Below are positions 20,757 to 32,886 of a stretch of 64,000 nucleotides of DNA, in pieces (position 1 is the first letter of the stretch; every line of letters begins with the position of its first letter). The notes under the pieces were generated by a model. That model was not told the DNA's origin. It worked only from the letters and a program-made list of their open reading frames with translations, and did no database searches. The DNA is taken from assembly GCA_011319805.1 (NCBI GenBank), contig SJRY01000244.1, forward strand, positions 1 through 64,000. Direction: 5' to 3'. Source of the DNA: Macrocybe gigantea (lineage: Eukaryota > Basidiomycota > Agaricomycetes > Agaricales > Callistosporiaceae). A program made the translations under genes and the position numbers.

Positions 20757-22397
20757 ATGCCCGCCCCCGCCAATGCTTTCCCTGCCGCCCCCCAGCGCCC
20801 GCCCCCGCCAACTCCCTGCCCCCTCCCTCACACTCGGCGGCAACGACGATTCGTTGCCGCCAGTGCCCTCCTTCCCTCCCTGGCATTCCACGGCGTTGGC
20901 GAGTCGCTCGTACCAGCGCCGTGCATTCCTTCTGTTCCGCTCCACAGCCGCGGCCACGACAACGATGGCTCGTTGCGGCCAGCCTCCCCCGTCCCCGCCT
21001 TTCCACTCCATGGCAACGACGTGTTGCCACCGCCCCACGCGTCCTTCCTCCCAGTCGACGGCAACGGCGAGCGCTCACCATTGATGCTGCTGCACGACAA
21101 CGGCCATACGTTGTCTCCAGCCCCCTATGCACACTTGCTGCCGCTCTATGATAATGCAGAGGCGCTGCCCTCGGCTCGCTACGTGTCTTCCTTCGTGCTC
21201 GACGGCGACGGCAATGACTCGCCCTTGCCCCCAACGTCTTACAAGCCCTCCTCCCTCTTCCTAGCCAACTGCCCGCCTTCGCTTCCGCTGTACGGCAATG
21301 ACGAGGCGTTGCCAACGGCCTTGTACACGCCCTCTCTCCCACTGCACCGCAATGACAAGATGGTGCCACTGGCTTCGCATCCGCCGTTGATCCCGCCTTA
21401 CGTCGACCCCAGGGCAGCCCTGTATGCATCCTTCCTCCAACTCTATGGCAACAGCGAGCGGCTTTCCTTAGCGCAATTCTCGTCGTCGATGCCGCTCCAC
21501 GACGATGCCTCGTCGCTACCCTCCTTCATGCTCGACGGTAACAGCAACACCTCGCCATTACCCCCAATACCCAGCGCGTCCTCCTCGCTCCTCCCAGCCG
21601 ACCACGCGCACTCGCTTGCACTGTACAGCAACGACGAGGCATTGCCAACAGCCTTGTACATGCCCTGCTCGCCTTCCCTCCCGTTCTACGACAACGGCGA
21701 GCGTTTTTCCATGGTCCAGCTTTTCCCCCCGTTGCCAGTCCGAGCTGACTGCGCTCATTCTCTTCCATTCTCCGGCAACCGCTCGCCGTTGCATCCGGGC
21801 CCCCGTGCGTCGTCCTCGCTCCTCGCGGTCTCTGACCTTCCCTCCATCCCGCTCGATGGCAACGACGAGGCATTGATACGGGCCTCCGTTTCCTCCCGGA
21901 CTTTGTTCTATGGCAACGATTTGTTGTCGCTCTCGGCCTCGTACGCGCCCTCTGTCCCATTGCACGGCAATGACGTGTTGCCACCAGCGACCTCCTCGCT
22001 CCTTGCGGCCTCCGACCATCCCTCCTTCCCACTGTACGGCAATGCCTCGGCATTGACCTCGGTGCCCTACGCACCTGTTTTCCTGTCCCACAGCAATAGC
22101 GAGGCACTGGCCCCAAGTCCCAGCGTAGGCTCCTTCTCGCCCACGTCTTCTGCTCGCCAACAGCTCGACGGATCGAGCCGTCCGATCCAGTTCACGGACG
22201 ATGCCGCGGCGAAGCAGACGCAATACGTCTGCCGCTGCTGCGTCAATTGCCGCACGACCGAGGCACCAGCATGGCGCCGCTCCACGCTCAACCTCGGCAA
22301 AATCATCTGCAACAAGTGCGGACTCTACGAGCGGACCTATCGCTGTCCTCGCCCGCTTTGCCTCGATAGGTTCCGCACCACCAAAAACACCTTGTAG
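20757..22397 (+). CDS. GATA-type zinc-finger protein with degenerate repeats
   Basis: A single 546-residue frame runs from ATG 20757 to the stop at 22395-22397. The last ~60 residues hold a GATA finger, CVNC .. APAWRRSTLNLGKIICNKC. The loop between cysteine pairs is 19 residues, longer than the usual 17-18 but familiar in mushroom GATA proteins (STLN.GK). The preceding ~480 residues are an irregular array of 20-30-residue units built on PSLPLYGNDEALP-like cores. The DNA is GC-rich and repetitive, so the opposite strand also shows long open frames, which I treat as shadows. A DNA-binding transcription factor is the likely role. No intron was needed. It starts 246 bp after the transposase stop. 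Confidence 0.75.
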   Translation: MPAPANAFPAAPQRPPPPTPCPLPHTRRQRRFVAASALLPSLAFHGVGESLVPAPCIPSVPLHSRGHDNDGSLRPASPVPAFPLHGNDVLPPPHASFLPVDGNGERSPLMLLHDNGHTLSPAPYAHLLPLYDNAEALPSARYVSSFVLDGDGNDSPLPPTSYKPSSLFLANCPPSLPLYGNDEALPTALYTPSLPLHRNDKMVPLASHPPLIPPYVDPRAALYASFLQLYGNSERLSLAQFSSSMPLHDDASSLPSFMLDGNSNTSPLPPIPSASSSLLPADHAHSLALYSNDEALPTALYMPCSPSLPFYDNGERFSMVQLFPPLPVRADCAHSLPFSGNRSPLHPGPRASSSLLAVSDLPSIPLDGNDEALIRASVSSRTLFYGNDLLSLSASYAPSVPLHGNDVLPPATSSLLAASDHPSFPLYGNASALTSVPYAPVFLSHSNSEALAPSPSVGSFSPTSSARQQLDGSSRPIQFTDDAAAKQTQYVCRCCVNCRTTEAPAWRRSTLNLGKIICNKCGLYERTYRCPRPLCLDRFRTTKNTL

Positions 22398-23551
22398 ACA
22401 GCCTTTTTTTTTTTTCTTGTGCCTGTATACTTGAGCAATAAAATCAACTTTCTTGCTAAATGAATATCTGAGTGATTCAGAACATATTATTTGTCATTCA
22501 TTGAAGAAAGCTAATGAACAAAGACATTATGGATACCAGACAACATGGATTACAATGCATGCTTGATATTATTATAAACACAATCATGTATTACATTGCA
22601 TACTGGCAGACAAAATTGTATGCTGAAAATAAAATTGTAGCAAAATTGTATTACAATGTAAGGTGGTCATTAAAATTGCATAACATTGTAATCTCAGATT
22701 ATAATTGTAGCCCACCAAATAAAATTGTATTACATTGTAAGATGACTACTATAATGCTATACAACTTGTATTCTCATACATGACTATACAAATTTGTCCG
22801 AATTATACATTGTTTACAATGTCAAACAATGTTATGGACTTTTTGCTGATGGACATTGACCAGAAAGGTTCAATTCTATGGCTTAATGTCGTTGTTACGG
22901 CATCTCTTGTCAATCTGCTAACATAATGGGCAGAAGATCTGGTGAGCTTGGTCGTTTAAGGTTAACGAGAATTTTCAGCGGCATTGACAGGGACATCCGG
23001 GTCAACTAGCATGTCACGAGCGACCTTGTTGGTTTGAACAAGATCTGGCTCCCCTCGGACGAGGCCCCACATCTTCTTCACTGAGGCGAGAAAGTGATAA
23101 ATATGGCTGGACTCGTGAGACACTAGACGACGTAGTGTTAGGTCGACAACGTTAAATTTTCCGAAGGCCTAGCGAAATTCAATGCGCTCTGGAGGTGAAC
23201 TGCAAACTGGGGGAGCAAGGATCAGGTCTGTGATTTACCTGAATTTTTCGATACCTCTGAAGAATTCTGATTACTGGTTATAGTAGTGGCGTCGTACTTA
23301 GCGCCCGTTACATGTCCAAGTTCCCGTACCGTCGATGGCGTCTAATTGTTAACAATTGCCTAACTGAACAGCATTGAGAACGTGACCTACACGCGTTTGC
23401 ATCGCCTTTCTCAGAGCGGTGAGAATAACCAACAGATTTGCGCTAACCACCTCGAACAGTGATTGCAGTCGCCCCTTCCAACACTCTCCGTGGCTCATTA
23501 CTTCCCCTCGACTGAGCTCCTCGCCACTAGCCGCTCTCTTCTGTTCAAACG
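22398..23551. other. AT-rich intergenic stretch with repeated motif
   Basis: No convincing gene was seen. From about 22540 to 22830 the sequence is strongly AT-rich and repeats aaaattgta and ttaca[a/t]tgtaa units. The clearest copies are 22642-22660 and 22721-22740. They are partly self-complementary (acaattgtaat-like). It could be a decayed MITE or simple repeat, and the rest is unassigned. Confidence 0.5.
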
Positions 23552-26110
23552 ATGACCGACCAGCCCGAGGCTAGGTCAAAACCTAACGCGGCGCCAGGGT
23601 CGGCTTCAAGGCCGGAAGAAGCGGGTCCTACCCGCCCTCACAGCACCATCAGGCGAACTAGGTCAAGGAGAACGCAAGCCCTCAATTCACGTCTGCCCTC
23701 ACGTCTCAAGCGCCTTTTGGCGTCGATACTACAGCCTCCAAGACCCCTTGGTCCGGCACCCGGCTTTCTCTCGAGTTTTAGATCCATAATCTTAGCTTCG
23801 TGTACGGTGCTAGCATTGCCGAACGGTATCAAATGATCAAATGGCTAACGAGATGTTATGAAATGGCAGATCTCAACATCCTGCTTATATTTATACCTCT
23901 AGCTGTGTGTTTTTCTACCTTTACTTCTTGCTTCTCGCTCATGTCCTAGTTTTGAAGTGGGCATTCCACTTCGTTCTTCCATCCTCGTTCGGCCATAAAG
24001 ATACCTTGGTATTTACATGTAGGTTCACTGGACGGCCCGTGCCGCCGTTTTCAACTAACCTCTGCTCCAGTTTCCTTCCTGTCAATCATACCCCTGGCCA
24101 AGGTACGCCGACAAGGCGGTGAACGATAGTGCCCATGCAAATGATTTTCTCACTTTCAGCTCCTGGGTTTCGCGACGGAAGAGTTGTCTCTACGAGTAGG
24201 CCAATCGCTCGCTGGATTTCTTAATGCAACTCTGGTAAAGTTGTTCGTCATTGTTAATCCCAACATTCATTTTAATACTAATCAAGGGCAATGCGTGAGT
24301 CCAAGTCGCGCTGTCCGTTAACTTCATTGGTTTGAGGTGTTTCATACCTCCCAGCGTTGAGTTGATCGTGGCCGTGAGGATCCGCCATCTCGCCATCCAC
24401 GTATTTGATATTCACCAACAAGGTGTCTTTTGTTATCAGATCGTAGCCCTCGTCAAGTGCGAACTACGCATTGTCCAGTCTTCATGTGAGTTCCTGACCA
24501 AGTCACCACATCCTCTTGACGGCTTGGGTATTTCGGCTGTCCTGAGAATGATCGGAATCTGATTTGATTGCTTGCAGTGGTGGGATCAATCCTTAGCAGT
24601 CTTCGTAAGCGTCCACCTGTGCACTAGGAAATGTTCATGACTGCACGACTCCTAAAGTTCTGGTCCTGGGTATGTGTATGTTCGTGGGAGGAATGAGATA
24701 TTCGGAGCAAGGATTTAACTTCGGTAAGTCGCGAAGCTTTTCTTGGGTTGCCAGCTTACTTAGCTAGGATTAACCAGCCACCTGGCAAATCAACTATTCC
24801 ATGCTTACCGTTAGTATTATTGCCGTCCTCTTGCCCACAGCGTTATATCCTTCGGTGTCCGATGGCGATCAGACTGCTCGCGAAGACGAAAGCTCTCATG
24901 TCCTTTCCGTCAGCCATGGGGTATGTATGCTCTTGGTATGCATTCTATTCTTCTGACTTCGTGAAATAAGTCTGCAATCGTTTTGCTTTTCAGTAAGTAC
25001 CATACCAATGCTGTACGATCTTGACTGGTTTCAGTCTTACCCGCACATCTTCCCAAGTCTACGCCGCCTATATCACCTACTGTCTAAACTCACAAGCTCG
25101 ACTCTACGAGGAGACAAAGGAGCACATTATTAGCCCTGCCAGACGTACTTCGACGCGCGGTAAATTCAAAAACGAAATCAGTGACGATGAGGACGTCCCT
25201 GGGGTCATCAATGCACATATACATACCCTTGAAGGTCAGGATGAGGAGGAACCAGAAACTCCACAACTGAATTTTTGGGTGTCTATTCTTCTCCTCCTAC
25301 CACGATTGTTGTGCGCATACATCTTTTCTTAGCTTTGTCATTACCGTCGTGCTCACTCTGTCTGAAGCTCCTTGTCATCACTGCGATGTTCCTTGTTGAC
25401 TCCATTGAAGGTATCACCGAATCTGGTAAAATCAGCAAGAGATTCGTCGGCCTTATTCTACTTCCTATAGCGGGAAACGTTGCAGGTGTGTGGTTTTTGT
25501 TACACATACGGATGCAACTGCTGAACTCGGTATGTTCAAAGAACATATTACAGCTGTTACAGTATCCGTGAAGGACAGGCTCGTACTCAGCCTGAGCATC
25601 GCTGTTGGTTCGAGCATAGTAAGTTGCTTTGATTATACATTGCAAGCTACAGTTGTTCCAACCAATGTCGTAGCAAATCGCACTATTCGTTGCACCGTGA
25701 GTCCATTGCCGCCATTTTTATTCAGCTGATAATCGAAGTTCGCCATGTTTGCAGCTTTGCCGTCATGCTTGGCTGGATACTTGGAAAACCCCTTACCCTC
25801 TTGTTTGACCCATACGAATCTATCGCCCTTTTCCTGACAGGTATACGACATTCATTGATTCCGGATTATCGCCAAGCCCTCATGCAATTCCGTAGTTATG
25901 ATGGTGAACTACCTGGTACAAGACGGCAAAACAAACTGGCTGGAAGGCCTGTTGTTGATTTGTACGCTTGTTCAGTTGGCGTGCTGCAGTAGCGTCGTAT
26001 AACTTTTTCTCTTTTTGCGTGCAGCACTCTATGTCATTTTTGGCATCGCATTCTGGTTTTATTCTGGTGCGCCGTTTACGCTATCAGTACAATGCAGGGA
26101 ATTGAAGTAA
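23552..26110 (+). CDS. Vacuolar Ca2+/H+ exchanger (CAX/VCX1 family)
   Basis: An Arg/Pro-rich N-terminus (MTDQPEARSK..) leads through many short exons to CAX motifs: LNILLIFIPLA, LLGFATEELSLRVGQSLAG, GNAVELIVA, IVALVKCELRIVQSS and GGMRYSEQGFNF. A His/acid loop follows, then the second half: FLVDSIEGITES, LPIAGNVA, EHITAVTVSVKDRL, GWILGKPLTLLFDPYESI and FGIAFWFYSG, with the stop at 26108-26110. Family members are ~11-TM vacuolar antiporters that use the proton gradient to load Ca2+. GNAVELIVA is the first alpha-repeat signature. At least 12 exons are present; 24287-24294 is only 8 nt and 24355-24373 only 19 nt. I could not fix the joint near 25310-25370. It converges on PGS1. Confidence 0.85.
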
Positions 26111-26411
26111 TGGATAGGGTCTGACCCAAGTGGCGCCCTCACCAAGTGCCATTAGATCGAAATCCACCCAAAATACAGCAGACATCACTAGTCGTCGTCA
26201 TGTCATCTTTCCAGAGGCGACTGCATCTCCCACTTATTATTGTACTCATATATTATCCTTCATGCTGACTCAAGCTTTCAAACAAACGCGCAATCTTCGT
26301 AACTGGGGCTTTCGGACATCGTAAACTTTGACTCTGTCGTATCGTTACCCGAGTATGTGTCCATCACACGTCTTACCTCAGACTTGTGAGCAACGTGCAA
26401 TGTATTCTCCT
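26111..26411. other. Convergent intergenic region
   Basis: About 300 bp between the stops of the exchanger and PGS1. I see no gene, only weak open frames. Confidence 0.5.
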
Positions 26412-28398
26412 TTACAACATCCCCCCTACGAATAAGACAATGATCTTTGTCAAGGATCTGACCTTCCGATGCGCACCTCTCCACTCCACCGCATACGACC
26501 GCAGGTTTCTCAGCTCGTCTGCTAATCGACGCCGCAAGTCTGCAACGGAAAAACGCGAGCGCAAGTCGAGGGTAGCAGTATCATCCGAAGGCTGAGTAGC
26601 GACAGGTGGTGCTTCTGAGGGCAGAATCATGATGAACGACAGCTCCGTGTCGATGTGCGCCGAGCGGGAGTTCAGGTTCGTGGAGCCAAACAGAGTGAGC
26701 ACCGGCGGTGAAGACGAGTCCGGTGATACCCAAATCCCTGCCACAATGAGCACGCGCCGGGTGACTTCCGCGGAGAATGCCTCACCTTTAGCGTGATAAG
26801 TCCAACCAGGCCTTTCCCACTCGCTCAGCTGTACTCCAGCCTCTTCACCCTTCTTCGTATCGACTTTCCACGACCTGCCCGCTTTTTCCACCGCTCGCAT
26901 GAACCGCTGTTCAAGCAATATATCCTTCGGGTATGCGACCAGAAAGCCCTCTGGATCCGTAAAAACCGTTTGCCTAGAAAACGTTGTCAGAGAACGAGGA
27001 TTAGTCCCGGGCGAGTTTAAAGGAAAGATTGCCTACCTTTGGGCTGGCCGCGATTATCCGCGTTATGATGCTGGAGCTAGAAAGTACAAGTTCCTGATAC
27101 AACTTATATAGTCCGAAATACCCGCTAGTGAGGTCTACAACCGGTGTGATACCTCGACTTGAAGTCCGTTTCTCGGTCTGGGAGGCAGGGACTAGCTTCG
27201 AAGCGTTGTTGAGGGAATTGAAAAGCATCGCAAGTGCCGTTTCCTCTTCCTGAATAGCAAATTGACCAGCCTGGATGATAGGCATTAAGCAAACTTTCTG
27301 TTCGTTATTAGGTTTGGGTATATCAAGACTTGATTCCTTGGAAGAATCCTTTGAGAACAGATTCGAATTCAATCTGTATGACGTTTGCAGTCCGGAAAAT
27401 GCAGCTGCAGCCTTTTTATGAAAACGATGTGGGTGGGTGGCTGAATCAGGCCAATGAAGAACATAACCATCATGCATTTGCGAATAACGGCAGGAAGCCG
27501 TCACGTCGGAGGCAGAGGAAGGAAGTAGCCTGTATGAGAAGTCTGAGACCTTCTGCAAGAAGTCGAAGCAATACTGGGCCAGAATTGGTTCGGATTGGAA
27601 ATGCAGGTACCTGTCCTGCCTGTTGGTGAAATAGGACTCGTTGAGATTCGCCCTAAAAACATTCTTCAGACTCACCTCACGGATCGTGTTCAAAATCCAT
27701 GACAGTGCACGTACCCGCTGATCATGACTTCATCGTCGACGCCGTAAATTTTTGCATGCCAGGTACCCCATCCTTCGTTGAACCGCGGCGGGACAATTTT
27801 CGCCATCAGACCTCGTAGATGAGGGCTTCGGAAGAGGTTTACACGGACTTGAGATGGAAATTCCTGTATCAGAGGGACCAACATTTTCACCGTGGATGAT
27901 GGGCCCGGCCGCGTCGAGCGGTTGAAATCCAGCTGGAGGTGGAGCTGTACTCCTGGTTTGCTTTCAGAGTTTGTCGTAACGCTTCAATCTGGGTGCTTCA
28001 AAAGTTTGCCCTCTATTCCTCGTACAGCCAATTTTCCGACGGGAGAAACATACCAAGTCCGACTCTGATGACCCAATGTACAAAGACGAGATGAAGATTC
28101 TACGTTCAGCTCGTCTGATCATATCCTGCAGGGGTAAGTGAGAATTTAGTTTAAACAGCCATGAAATACGTACGAGCAGGCGCGAATAAAACTCTGAAGG
28201 CTCAAAGAAAACCGAGATGTTTCTCGACGCGATCAAGAAGGCCGGCTGTTTCTGCGCCAACGACTTTGTAAAGTCGCGCAATATTGGGTCCACATTCTGG
28301 ACAGAGAAGCGTCGCGCATTTCGCGGTATGCAGAGAAGGAGATGAGCTAGCGGGTGAGAATAACAGACTCTTCGACCGCAGGCTCTGACGGCCAACAT
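26412..28398 (-). CDS. PGS1: Phosphatidylglycerophosphate synthase (PLD-type)
   Basis: The gene starts at ATG 28398 (MLAVRACGRRVCYSHP, Arg-rich and plausibly a mitochondrial presequence) and ends with FVGGML. It encodes a PLD-superfamily PGP synthase, which makes phosphatidylglycerophosphate from CDP-diacylglycerol and glycerol-3-phosphate for cardiolipin in mitochondria. Two HKD-type sites are visible: WHAKIYGVDDEVMISG + ANLNESYFTNR joined across an intron (about 27755-27640), and YHAKGIWVS .. FGSTNLNSRS (about 26780-26670). Other landmarks are RAERRIFISSLYIG and ANGFYGSRGLSGRIPEGY. Introns have clear ends. After RIPEGY (about 26925) the frame slips by one base before LLEQRFMRAVEKAG. As that slip lies mid-exon in a conserved gene, a consensus error or a recent mutation is likely. 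Confidence 0.85.
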
Positions 28399-28877
28399 GC
28401 CCTAGAAGAACTAACAAAGTGACAATCCCAGCACACGCGCTCCGCGAAAAAATGACTGCTCTGTAAATCACGTGACTTTGCGATGCATTGCACTCTGAAT
28501 TATTGCAATCGCGTCCTTCGCCTGTTGTCCTATCCTAGAATAGATTTATAATTCATCCCAACTAACAACATACTTGGGAAAAGTCTGTATAGATTTCTCC
28601 GACTCGTATCCAAAATTTTCCCAACGATATCATCATTCGAGCACAATAGCAAGGACGTCTAGTGTTCGGGCCGCGAACCAAGAGTAATCCTTGTAACGGG
28701 GACGAAATATATTAGATGTGGAGGGGGATATGAAGGGTTGCCTGTCAGTGACGAATGATGGGATCGACGGAGGGCGTCGGTTTCTGCTCATGTAAGACGT
28801 CGAGCGTCTGAAACCCAATCAGCGAAATCGAGTTCAAAACCCTGATTTGTCCTTAGAGCGCTCCATGGCTACGATGA
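28399..28877. other. Intergenic region, PGS1 to RPB10
   Basis: About 480 bp with no recognisable gene. It must hold the PGS1 promoter and the RPB10 3' end. Confidence 0.5.
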
Positions 28878-29267
<390 letters not shown>

Positions 29268-29480
29268 GCTCGCCTCGTTCAGTGACTGAGTGAAGGAAAG
29301 CAGTGAATTTGTCAGCACAGTGCAAATATTGACAGTGAAAGCTCCGACCAAAATGTACCTTCAATTGTTTCGATTCATGCTCGCCCAAAGAGACGGAATG
29401 TAGCCCCATGTTACGAAGGCTTCTCGTGAGTCTGTTAAGCTCATTGCTCTAACCAGTTGGCCGTCGTACATCCCAGCGCC
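29268..29480. other. Short region upstream of RPB10
   Basis: Probable RPB10 5' UTR and promoter. Open frames on the minus strand here have no recognisable content. Confidence 0.4.
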
Positions 29481-30448
29481 TCACTGTCTCACACTCGGCG
29501 TGATGGCAGGTTATCATCATATCAGGCCATCGAAACGCCGCTCAAGAAACGGAAGGAGAGCCAACTCGCCTTTTCCGGTCTTCTTTGGGAGCGTGATTTC
29601 GTACAGCTGTGACAAGATGCTTTAGACCCGTAATCGAATGTTGCTCAGGATTTGATTCAAGTTCCACAGGTCGCGTAAATCCCGTAAGTGCGACTTCCCC
29701 AGCCACATACACGAGTTCAGGTCAATCATCATCCAGTCTTTCTGAAGCTCGGCATCAGCTAAAAGCGTTGCAGAAGCAGCCAGAAAAGAAGTGTTGCTTC
29801 TTTAGGATGCCAACATACGTGCCTTCCAAATTCGCACGTGCCCCGACTTCCTAGTCAAGGGTCTTTCGCATATGTAAAAAGGTTCACGGGGAGCAAGATG
29901 GAAAGAACCTTGAAATAGCGCTCTTTCATCGCTCGTTATGCACGCTCGAGTCTTCGTGTTCCAGGTCCGTCCTGCTAATCCCCAATGACCCATCAGCTGA
30001 GTGGGGGCCACCAGTCATGACAGAAGAGTACAAGCCCAATATGGTCGACTCAGACCAAGCAGAAGCCTTTGTCGATGACTTTTATGTCGACTTTGACGAG
30101 TTCGAAGAGCACTTGCAGATCAGGTGTGCGAAATGCCGCCGATAGTCCTCCCTGACAGTGCATCGTTCTAACAGTTGCTAACGGTTTGCCAGGCTGATGG
30201 AAGAAGAGGACGTGGCTTTCTACGACATGTACGGTTCGGATTCGGAAGGGTCAGATTCAAATTCAACTGGTAGCAGCCGTCGACAGACGGACGATGAAAG
30301 CGACCCAGGCCAAGGCACGCCGAGACAAAAACCCCCACGTCCACGCAAATCTTCGAGTAATAGCGACATCGTCTCCGCAATCCCCGAGGGCCATCAGGAT
30401 AAGGCAGCTGGTCATCAAAATGGCGAAGGTGGGTCCGCTGATAATTAA
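29481..30448 (+). CDS. Hypothetical acidic protein, multi-exon
   Basis: I do not recognise this gene. The clearest coding parts are an acidic exon near 30020-30123 (DQAEAFVDDFYVDFDEFEEH), joined by a GT-AG intron (about 30124-30192), and a last exon with LMEEEDVAFYDMYGSDSEG and a Ser/Pro/Lys-rich tail, stopping at 30446-30448. Upstream, at about 29515-29590, ETPLKKRKESQLAFSGLLWE could be a first exon. The joints between are unsettled. It is probably a small nuclear or regulatory protein judging by composition alone. Confidence 0.35.
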
Positions 30449-30967
30449 CCATAAATGACTGATAATCAATGACGGAAATCCGATAGAGTGCTCCAGACAG
30501 GAGCTTCAACAGGAGGAGATGACGGGCCGCTGAGCTATTTGACACTGAGTTCCCCTGCATGTTGCTGAATGAACCACGTCAGCGGTCCACTTATAGTCAA
30601 ATGCTGTTTTATGTGTGAAGTGAGGGTTGTGGATTGTCGGTCGATAGTGCAAAGCCACCTCGCGAAGACGACCCTTACCGCTTACATCCCAAACGAGTGA
30701 ACTTCCGGATAAGAAGTCGAGTGATCTCCAAAAGATGTAACTAAGGATCACATGTACCTTGCTTCTTCAGCTCCTCAGAAAAGGGAAATGAGCGTAAATG
30801 AATCGGCCTTTATGATGTAAGGGTCTGGGCATGCAACATGGCAATCGCCATAGATCGCCAATGACCTAAAGTCCTAAACGATCACAGAACATTTCGCCAA
30901 TGAATTAGTACGTGTAAATTATTACTTCCATATATACAATAATGAGGTGTTCCTATTGAGACACGGG
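30449..30967. other. Intergenic region
   Basis: About 520 bp between two convergent genes. No supported feature was seen. Confidence 0.45.
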
Positions 30968-31614
30968 CTAGGTATTCGCGTCTCTGCCCGGTGGGTCGCT
31001 GAAATCCAAGACTTTCCGAGCGATCCAGAATCCTCCCAACGCAATGCCGAGCAGGACAGATAGGAGCAGAATGGAGACCAGGGGCCCTGCGAGGCCGCCA
31101 GCCATTGCCATGAACACATCTTGACGGCTCCATCCCCTGAGCGCAACGATGCCGACGCCGCTCGCGACGGCGCTATAGAGCACCTCCTTTCCCAAAAGCA
31201 GCATCCAGTCTCCGATACAATGGGATGGTTCTAGGGCGTTCCGCTCCACGGGAAGCAGGAGCATCAAGAACGGGGCTGTGAATATCGCGCCACCGACAAA
31301 CCCGCTGCGAGCAGAGGCACACAAGTCGGTAGAAGAAGGCGCCATGTAGCCGAGTGAGCGGAGCGTGATGCAGGCGACGACCTGATAGAACGCGTATTTC
31401 ACTGAGGTGAAGGCAGCCTCTATTACGGCGAGAGGATCTGCTTTCGGAAATAGACGCGACACTGAAAGGCGCAACAAGTCTTTGGCCCTCGATAAGCTGC
31501 TTGTTCTAAGCTAACAGTCTAGCCAGTTAGATGCAAAGGCAAACACCACATGGAGGACTGACTCACCTCAGTTTGCTGGACATTGTACGAGGAGCCTGGC
31601 TTGAAATCCGCCAT
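30968..31614 (-). CDS. Hypothetical small multi-pass membrane protein
   Basis: Exon 1 (31614-31567) encodes MADFKPGSSYNVQQTE. A GT-AG intron (31566-31511) follows, then one long exon to the stop at 30968. The ~185-residue product has an N-terminal soluble part (LFPKADPLAVIEAAFTSVKY) and three or four hydrophobic segments, including GFVGGAIFTAPFLMLLLPV, VLYSAVASGVGIVAL and GPLVSILLLSVLLGIALGG. No family was recognised. The clean splice joint and even frame make it a likely real gene. Location is probably an internal membrane; function is unknown. Confidence 0.65.
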
Positions 31615-32886
31615 GATAAGATGAGAGGAAAAGAGCTGGAGTAGAAGCAGACGCGAGGTTGGGGTCCTTATATTGCTCACGATACGCTTCATAAACCAGG
31701 GAACTGGTCAATCTGGACGTTCGATGGCTTCCTCCTGCTCGTTGCCGCATCGCGTGCATTCCAAGACAGCGATCTGCCGACACCGCAATCCTGGGTTAAC
31801 GATGCGCCCTTAACCCTGCTACTGCTTTTACGGTGACCCGAACACGAACATGTGTGCGCGACTGAATGGACTGGACTGTTGGGGATGAAACGCTTGACAT
31901 GTTGCAATGGGAAAAAACGGGAATATGGGCAAGCAAAGACCTAGAACCTCTGAAGGGATGACGATGCTCACTGTGCCGCAGATGATCGGATAAACGGGGC
32001 CGTCATTTACATACAGAGCATGACAACGGTCGCAGCAGAATGCAAAAGGTCTAGTCAGGGACAGGCAGTAGCAATCACCAATGCATGGATAAAAGAAAAA
32101 AAACTGTACCAGCCATGGACAGATTGCTTAAAGCATTAGTCTTAGTTATAAAGATAAGATCTTGGTAAGATAGGAACAAGCGAACTGCTTTTTAGCATCA
32201 TCAGTCAGATAACTTGTCACTAAATGATGACGGCTTCTTGATATCGACTGGAATGTGTTTACGACGGCCGATGAGTTTGGCGGCAGCGAAACCCGTGGAG
32301 AAAACACAGAACGATTTTAGATGAGGGCAATGGGCATCTTGACCAGCCCTTCACGGGTCCTTTCAATGTCGTCGCGTCGCTGACCATGAATCAAGCATGG
32401 CGGTGGTGCAGAGTAAAGAGCTGGCACGGCCACGTGGATGCCGCAGTCATGCATTGATTTATTAGCGTTATCGCCCTTGGTCAACTCCAGCTCGCGATAG
32501 TGATTCATTGTTTCCGGATATAAGTTGTCGTGAAGACAGTGCTTGAGGGTCCATTATCCAATTCTAACGGCCGTTCGCCGGGACCTTGGACTCTACCAGT
32601 CTCAGATGCAATAATTGTTGCGTAATAGTGATTTCTGTCTTGACTGTCAGCGAGCTCCAGGTATAATGATAAAATACTGAAAAGACCACCACCGAAAAGA
32701 TAACAAGCCACTTTTCATACGGACGTGGAAGACGTTCCTCATCTCATGGTGCACGCAACTTAAACATGAAGGCACCATAAGAACTATTGATTCCATTGAG
32801 GGGAGAGTAAAATCGAGAAGGGTGAACTTCCAACTATACCACATAGTGGCGCCGATCAACGTCGCGGACCAAATAACTGATTGCTC
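31615..32886. other. Long intergenic region
   Basis: About 1.27 kb with only short weak open frames on both strands and no family signal. It presumably holds the promoter of the membrane-protein gene and 3' sequence of COQ4. Nothing else is visible to me. Confidence 0.45.

Noticed and set aside
20533..22223. Long minus-strand open frames opposite the GATA gene
   Set aside because: They are Arg/Gly-rich shadows of a GC-rich repetitive coding strand and lack any domain; the plus strand ends in a real GATA finger.
30168..30560. Minus-strand 130-residue frame
   Set aside because: Opposite the acidic exon at 30193-30448 and without family content.
32317..32859. Three short minus-strand frames downstream of COQ4
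   Set aside because: No shared protein emerges on joining them and no splice pairs link them.
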